From: Treponema sp. UBA4267
GTDB lineage: Bacteria; Spirochaetota; Spirochaetia; Treponematales; Treponemataceae
NCBI GenBank assembly: GCA_002395155.1
Contig: DGWD01000017.1
Coordinates: forward strand, 1 to 26,940
Length of the DNA: 26,940 nucleotides
Direction: 5' to 3'
Below, piece after piece: positions 23,341 to 26,940 of the stretch. The notes beneath the pieces are model-generated. The model was not told the origin of the DNA and did no database searches. It was given only the letters and a program-made list of their open reading frames with translations. Position 1 is the first letter of the stretch. Each line of letters opens with the position of its first letter. The position numbers were made by a program, and so were the translations under genes.

Positions 23341-23358
23341 GTTAAGCGAGTCTGTCAT
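22930..23358 (-). CDS. Small acidic protein of unknown function, right paralogue
   Basis: A 142-residue paralogue of the protein at 6380-6802, with the same FDYDKYEAETIEKLL start and PVGYLQMLVQF end. Differences cluster in the middle (residues about 45-100), which suggests that this part is free to diverge or is selected to differ, for example at a partner interface. It is convergent with the AAA ATPase, with four bases between the stops. No clear ribosome binding site precedes ATG 23358, unlike the left copy, so expression may be weaker or the start may differ. Function unknown. Confidence 0.75.
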   Translation of the reverse strand: MTDSLNFDYDKYEAETIEKLLTRVKECNRDKAKELIYHCIYDNIITLDLLDIDDCFSDAAEIEYLEFADIQTAESLLSNRGAIKDLLLVISSGQNDELTLLEVQDCLIRIESASGQRFEPDKLIWSQAQESPVGYLQMLVQF

Positions 23359-23383
23359 ATAAATAATAATACGACAGGAGACT

Positions 23384-23588
23384 TTATATTACAAGTTTTC
23401 TCTCCATAGCAATCTGTTCCTTAACTGACCGCTGGCAGAATGACAAAGCCTGCCCATGGCGAACAGATGACTGGCTTAAAATCAGCTCAGATTCACTCCC
23501 CTATTTTGCCAAGCTGGACAATACACTCGATACAAGTAATTTTTCGATTAAAGAAGTTGCCGAAAAAATAATAATAGAGCGATACTGA
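23384..23588 (+). pseudogene. C-terminal fragment of an unidentified protein
   Basis: An open frame without a start codon ends in TGA at 23586-23588. It contains LTDRWQNDKACPWRTDDWLK and ends IKEVAEKIIIERY, which has the composition of a real soluble protein and the look of the last helices of a small P-loop nucleotide kinase. I cannot name the family. It begins where the right direct repeat and small gene end, so the 5' part was probably lost when that segment arrived. The remaining sequence up to 23750 is an AT-rich promoter region with two palindromes. Confidence 0.4.
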
Positions 23589-23655
23589 ATAAGATTCTAC
23601 TGTATGTCAACATCTACAAAAGTTGATTGTTATTCTTTTTACATAATAACTAAAA

Positions 23656-23671
23656 TTGTAGAATTCTACAA
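23656..23671. promoter_or_regulatory. 16-bp perfect palindrome, copy 1
   Basis: ttgtagaattctacaa is its own reverse complement. It is embedded in a longer direct repeat that starts at taataactaaaa (23644) and recurs 67 bases downstream. Confidence 0.6.
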
Positions 23672-23722
23672 AAAAAGATATTTCGCTATTGCTTGTTATT
23701 TTTTTTTGTGTAATAACTAAAA

Positions 23723-23738
23723 TTGTAGAATTCTACAA
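23723..23738. promoter_or_regulatory. 16-bp perfect palindrome, copy 2, next to the ribosome binding site
   Basis: Identical to the copy at 23656-23671, including the preceding taataactaaaa context. It ends 12 bases before ATG 23751, partly covering the ribosome binding region (AAAAAAGG), so a bound protein or a message hairpin could block both transcription and translation of the ATPase gene. Confidence 0.6.
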
Positions 23739-23750
23739 AAAAGGTGTTTT

Positions 23751-25058
23751 ATGATTAGGCGCAATAAATACTTAAATCTTTTAATAAAAAACAGGGATAA
23801 CGGCTTTCCGAAAGTTATTACAGGAATCAGAAGGTGCGGAAAATCATATCTTCTCAAAGAAATTTACAAGACCTATCTGCTTGAAAACTCCGTAAATGAA
23901 AATGACATTTTGATTCTTGAGCTTGATGATGACAGAAACATTTTATACCGTGACCCACTTGTACTCGGCGAATATGTTAGAAAGTTTTGTGCCGGAAAAA
24001 AAAAGTGTTATGTATTTTTGGACGAGGTTCAGAAAATATTTCCCATTATAAATCCTGCGTTGACAGAAGGAAAGCATATTCCTGCTAAAAAAGACGATGA
24101 ACAGATTATCTCTTTTGTTGATGTCATCCTTGGACTTTCAAGGGAAAAAAATATCGATCTGTACGTGACTGGCTCCAATTCAAAAATGCTTTCCTCCGAC
24201 ATCATAACAGAGTTCAGGGATAAAGCCGTAAACATTCAGCTGAAACCTCTATCGTTCGAAGAATTTTCAGAATACAAAGGCGGCTCAAAGACAGATGCCT
24301 TGCTCGAATACATGCAGTTTGGCGGGCTTCCCCTTGCAGTCTTAAAATCAGAAAGCGAAAAAAAGGATTATCTAAAAAATCTTTTTGAGATGACCTATTT
24401 CAAGGACATTATTGAACGTAATAAACTAAAGAAAACTTCTTCTCTTGATGAATTATGCAATTTGATAAGCTCGCTGACAGGTCAGCTTATAAATGCCGAA
24501 AAAATCGCAAATACATTCCAATCTGTAAAAAAAGAAAAAATCAACAAACTGACAGTGGAAAAATATATCGGCTACTTTATAGATTCATTTTTGATTCAGG
24601 AAGCAAAAAGATATGACCTGAAGGGCAGAACCGAAATTGGAGCTCTCAGGAAATATTATTTTCTTGACACAGGGCTTCGCAACGCACGGTTAAATTTCGC
24701 TTTCCCTGACGAGGGACAAATGCTCGAAAATATTGTTTACAACGAGCTGATTTATAACGGTTACTCGGTGAATATTGGAACTTTTGACACAGTGACTAAA
24801 GATAAGAACGGAAAGTCCGTCCGCAAGACCAGTGAGGTTGATTTTTTTGCAAAAAGAGGAACAAATCAGTTTTATATTCAGGTTTGTGCGAGCTTAGCAG
24901 ATACGACGACTCGAGCAAGAGAAGTAAGGCCGTTCCTGCAGTTGAATGATCAGGTTAGGAAAATCATTGTAACCGGGCAGAATGTGAACGAAAACTTGGA
25001 CGAAAATGGATTTGTAATCATTGGCGCAATTGATTTTTTACTGAGATTTATAAAGTAA
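23751..25058 (+). CDS. AAA_14/DUF4143-type ATPase
   Basis: A 435-residue protein of the large AAA_14 plus DUF4143 group of ATPases, frequent and multicopy in host-associated anaerobes; biological role unknown. Walker A is GIRRCGKS at residues 25-32 and Walker B is CYVFLDEVQ at about 86-94. A sensor-like LYVTGSNSKML, FEEFSEYKG and YMQFGGLP follow, all typical. The C-terminal half has YFIDSFLIQEAKRYDLKGR, KYYFLDTGLRN, then a MLENIVYNELIYNGY...EVDFFAKR...FYIQV segment, which resembles a PD-(D/E)XK nuclease-like core. It is complete for the family. Two identical palindromes lie just upstream. No neighbour appears to be co-transcribed. Confidence 0.92.
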   Translation: MIRRNKYLNLLIKNRDNGFPKVITGIRRCGKSYLLKEIYKTYLLENSVNENDILILELDDDRNILYRDPLVLGEYVRKFCAGKKKCYVFLDEVQKIFPIINPALTEGKHIPAKKDDEQIISFVDVILGLSREKNIDLYVTGSNSKMLSSDIITEFRDKAVNIQLKPLSFEEFSEYKGGSKTDALLEYMQFGGLPLAVLKSESEKKDYLKNLFEMTYFKDIIERNKLKKTSSLDELCNLISSLTGQLINAEKIANTFQSVKKEKINKLTVEKYIGYFIDSFLIQEAKRYDLKGRTEIGALRKYYFLDTGLRNARLNFAFPDEGQMLENIVYNELIYNGYSVNIGTFDTVTKDKNGKSVRKTSEVDFFAKRGTNQFYIQVCASLADTTTRAREVRPFLQLNDQVRKIIVTGQNVNENLDENGFVIIGAIDFLLRFIK

Positions 25059-25070
25059 AGGAGCAAAGCG

Positions 25071-25094
25071 AAACCCAGAATTAGCCTGGTTTTT
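25071..25094 (+). terminator. Possible rho-independent terminator
   Basis: aaacccag (25071-25078) pairs with ctggttt (25086-25092) with one bulged C, and the pairing runs into a short T tract. It lies 12 bases after the ATPase stop. A second small hairpin, ttttgc/gcaaaa, follows directly. The T tract is short, so this is uncertain. Confidence 0.35.
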
Positions 25095-25274
25095 GCAAAG
25101 CAAAAATGCGCCCATATCAGCTTACAAGTGGGCTATATTAACAATAAAAATAGATTTTCCAAAATCTCCTGACGTTACGAAAAGTATCATAAATGTAAAC
25201 TAATATTTATTGTTTGTTACTCCTGTCTGTAGCAATATCACAGCATTCGATTGAATAAATCGCGAGGAGTATTT

Positions 25275-25970
25275 ATGAAACATAAAAAATTTATGATTTT
25301 AGCTTTTTGTTTATTTCTGTTTGCGGGTAATGTCTTTTCTCAGCAGATCAATTTTGATTTATTTAAGAGAGATGATGTTAATGCTTTTGACAGACTGATA
25401 ATGAATCCCTATTCCAAACCCCTGGATTATGCCGGAACAACAACGACAGGACTAGCACTATTACTGCCTGCAATTTTACTTGCTGCTCCATCAAAAGATT
25501 ACTGGAAAATTGGAGTCGAATATGCAGAAACTTTTGCACTGGCTTATGGGGTAAAAGAACTATGCAAATTCTGCGTTAACCGTGCACGTCCTTACATGTA
25601 TTTTTACGGTGCTCCGGAAAATAAGATTCTGGAAGGAGACTGGAATAAATCATTTTTTTCCGGCCATACGACATTAAGTTTTGCAGCAGCGGGTTTTACT
25701 TCATTTTTATTCTGCAAGTATTTTTCAGATTCTCCGTGGAAAATTCCGGTTATTGTTTCGAGTTTTACTCTGGCCTCTATAACAGCAGGCTTGCGTTTAG
25801 CTTCAGGAAATCATTTTATGACAGATGTAATTTGCGGAGCTGTTATTGGAACTGGCATCGGAATTCTTGTTCCCTTCTTAAATTCTCTCTGGATTAAACC
25901 ATCCTATAAATCAGAGAAAGTGCAGGTAACAGGCTCTCCTATGGGTTTTGTGATTCAAGCTAAATTCTAA
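25275..25970 (+). CDS. PAP2-family phosphatase, exported or membrane-bound
   Basis: ATG 25275 is chosen because GAGGAG lies 7 bases upstream and it gives a clean signal sequence (MKHKKFMILAFCLFLFAGNV, cleavage near FSQ). The 231-residue product has the PAP2 phosphatase motifs: CVNRARPYMY (motif 1), SFFSGHTTLSFAAAG (motif 2, with the catalytic-site His) and a third motif RLASGNHFMTDVICG with the His and Asp of the HxxxD pair. Hydrophobic segments lie between them. Such enzymes dephosphorylate lipid phosphates such as undecaprenyl pyrophosphate or phosphatidic acid on the outer side of the inner membrane. The short C-terminal tail after the last helix is unremarkable. Confidence 0.9.
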   Translation: MKHKKFMILAFCLFLFAGNVFSQQINFDLFKRDDVNAFDRLIMNPYSKPLDYAGTTTTGLALLLPAILLAAPSKDYWKIGVEYAETFALAYGVKELCKFCVNRARPYMYFYGAPENKILEGDWNKSFFSGHTTLSFAAAGFTSFLFCKYFSDSPWKIPVIVSSFTLASITAGLRLASGNHFMTDVICGAVIGTGIGILVPFLNSLWIKPSYKSEKVQVTGSPMGFVIQAKF

Positions 25971-26048
25971 AGGAAGTTCTCTCTGCCTGGATTGCTAAAA
26001 TTGTCTGTTTATACAAATAAATCTGTGATACAATCAAAAAAGAATATC

Positions 26049-26654
26049 ATGGATTTTAATGAGAAACTTCAGCAATTAAGAACAAAAAGCGGACTCACTC
26101 AGGAACAGCTTGCAGAAAAAGTATTTGTTTCCAGAGTCGCAGTTGCAAAATGGGAATCGGGACGAGGCTATCCAAATCTAGATTCACTGAAAAGAATTGC
26201 AAAAGTTTTTAATGTATCAATTGATGATTTGCTCTCCAGCGAAGAACTAATTGATATTGCAGAAGTCCAGACTAACAACAAAGGCAAAATCTTAAGAACT
26301 TTAGTACTTGGAATTACAGATGTTATGGCTGTGCTGCTTTTTGTAATTCCAATGTTTGCAAACAGATTTGAAGATAAAATTGAAATTGTCACCTTGCAGC
26401 ATCTTACTCAGGCATCAGTTTATGTAAGAGTTTCCTTTTCTATCTTGCTTGGATTAAGTTTACTTTATGGTATTTTAGAATTAATTTTTCAGAATTATCA
26501 AACACAATTTAAACATGAAGTTGAACTGCTTTTATCAGGTGCATTCAGTTCTCTTGGAATCATGTTCGCAGCACTGTCGAATCAGCCAAACATCTGCATA
26601 TTTTTCTTTGTTCTATTTTTAGCAAAAATCCTTGTTGTTTTACGAACAAGGTAA
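26049..26654 (+). CDS. XRE-family regulator with C-terminal membrane segments
   Basis: ATG 26049 gives the standard start MDFNEKLQQLRTKSGLTQEQ; an earlier in-frame start at 25992 would add an unrelated leader. Residues 5-60 are a Cro/CI-type HTH with VSRVAVAKWESGRGYPNLDS as the recognition region, and IDDLL closes the domain. Residues about 80-200 contain four hydrophobic segments, so the regulator is probably membrane-bound, an arrangement common in Firmicute and spirochaete XRE proteins. A TGTGATACAAT extended -10-like element lies 15 bases before the ATG. Regulon and signal unknown. Confidence 0.9.
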   Translation: MDFNEKLQQLRTKSGLTQEQLAEKVFVSRVAVAKWESGRGYPNLDSLKRIAKVFNVSIDDLLSSEELIDIAEVQTNNKGKILRTLVLGITDVMAVLLFVIPMFANRFEDKIEIVTLQHLTQASVYVRVSFSILLGLSLLYGILELIFQNYQTQFKHEVELLLSGAFSSLGIMFAALSNQPNICIFFFVLFLAKILVVLRTR

Positions 26655-26677
26655 GCTTACTGAATTGCCGCGAAGAG

Positions 26678-26938
26678 TTAGCGATAAACCAATGGGTAAT
26701 CGTCGGGATTTTCCAGACTATCCAGTTCTATATCTGCATCAAGTTCTTCCCAATGCAAATTTCCAGAAAAATCAGTTGTAACAGCAGCAATTTGTTTGAT
26801 GCTGGCATTTTCAAAAACCGGATAATCTTTATAGCTGATAAAGTATTCTTTATCATTTGCTAATATCCAGATTCCAAAAGGAGAAATATTTGTAACCTCT
26901 GTTTTAGTTGCAACCAAAGTGCTTGTTCCAGTCTGCAT
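26678..26938 (-). CDS. DUF2442-type protein
   Basis: An 86-residue protein starting at ATG 26938, two bases inside the right edge of the window. It has the DUF2442 layout: VTNISPFGIWILANDKEYFI, then YPVFENASIKQIAAVTTDFS, GNLHWEELDADIELDSL and the very typical end NPDDYPLVYR. These proteins are often paired with a DUF4160 gene in probable toxin-antitoxin-like cassettes; a partner, if present, would lie beyond the window edge. It is convergent with the XRE gene. The upstream region is not visible, so the start codon is assumed. Confidence 0.85.
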   Translation of the reverse strand: MQTGTSTLVATKTEVTNISPFGIWILANDKEYFISYKDYPVFENASIKQIAAVTTDFSGNLHWEELDADIELDSLENPDDYPLVYR

Positions 26939-26940
26939 TA

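Noticed and set aside
23644..23742. Short CRISPR-like array
   Set aside because: There are only two copies of the repeat, with AT-rich spacing and no cas genes. A pair of operators next to a start codon explains it better.
26653..26662. gtaagcttac palindrome at the end of the XRE gene as a terminator
   Set aside because: The stem is only five base pairs, and no T tract follows.

Overview
The window is AT-rich, with short intergenic gaps and strong GGAG-type ribosome binding sites. Protein types (YitT, ORF6N, DUF2442, DUF4143-type ATPase, DUF1566-like domain) and a GC-rich intergenic repeat with a core related to gttgagcttgtcgaaac suggest a host-associated spirochaete such as a gut or oral Treponema. 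This is inference; there is no rRNA or other taxonomic marker here.

Left flank (1-6394). A mixed accessory region: a membrane-protein N-terminus cut by the window edge, two GNAT acetyltransferases, a probable ribbon-helix-helix protein, an HTH-like protein, an ORF6N protein whose gene carries two coding palindromes, a YitT-family membrane protein, a promoter-proximal MerR-like regulator followed by a broken nucleotidyltransferase start, a repeat-rich gap with a DUF2442 remnant, and a SAM methyltransferase.

Central block (6380-18963, all minus strand). About 12.5 kb of tightly packed genes, probably one operon read from 18963 down to 6380. In order: a membrane protein with a zinc ribbon and a DUF1566-like domain, an ankyrin-like lipoprotein, a Ser/Thr kinase with WG-like and TPR regions, a zinc-ribbon protein with three AAA+ modules, a zinc-ribbon FHA protein, a PP2C phosphatase, a zinc-ribbon coiled-coil protein, a second Ser/Thr kinase whose N-terminus has six TQV(I/L) repeats, and a small protein of unknown function. 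The set looks like a complete phospho-threonine circuit: envelope-facing inputs, two writers, one eraser, one reader and an AAA+ output. The TQVI repeats fit the pTxxI/L consensus of some FHA domains, so I propose they are docking sites for the FHA protein. No T6SS core genes or TerY-type vWA protein accompany it. This is the best candidate for an undescribed system.

Right part (19300-23358). A collapsed hipBA locus with its operator-like palindromes still present, a free-standing RNA polymerase alpha-CTD-like protein, a PARG-like macrodomain protein with an eroded active site, and a classical AAA ATPase. The small gene that ends the central operon has a close paralogue here (22930-23358). 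The two copies are direct repeats exactly 16,550 bp apart and bracket the whole kinase block plus these genes. Homology runs past the genes into the 3' ends of the convergent neighbours, so the tail of the methyltransferase seems to be built from the AAA ATPase terminus.

Right flank (23384-26940). A gene fragment, an AAA_14/DUF4143-type ATPase preceded by two copies of a 16-bp perfect palindrome, a PAP2 phosphatase, an XRE regulator with membrane segments, and a DUF2442 protein.
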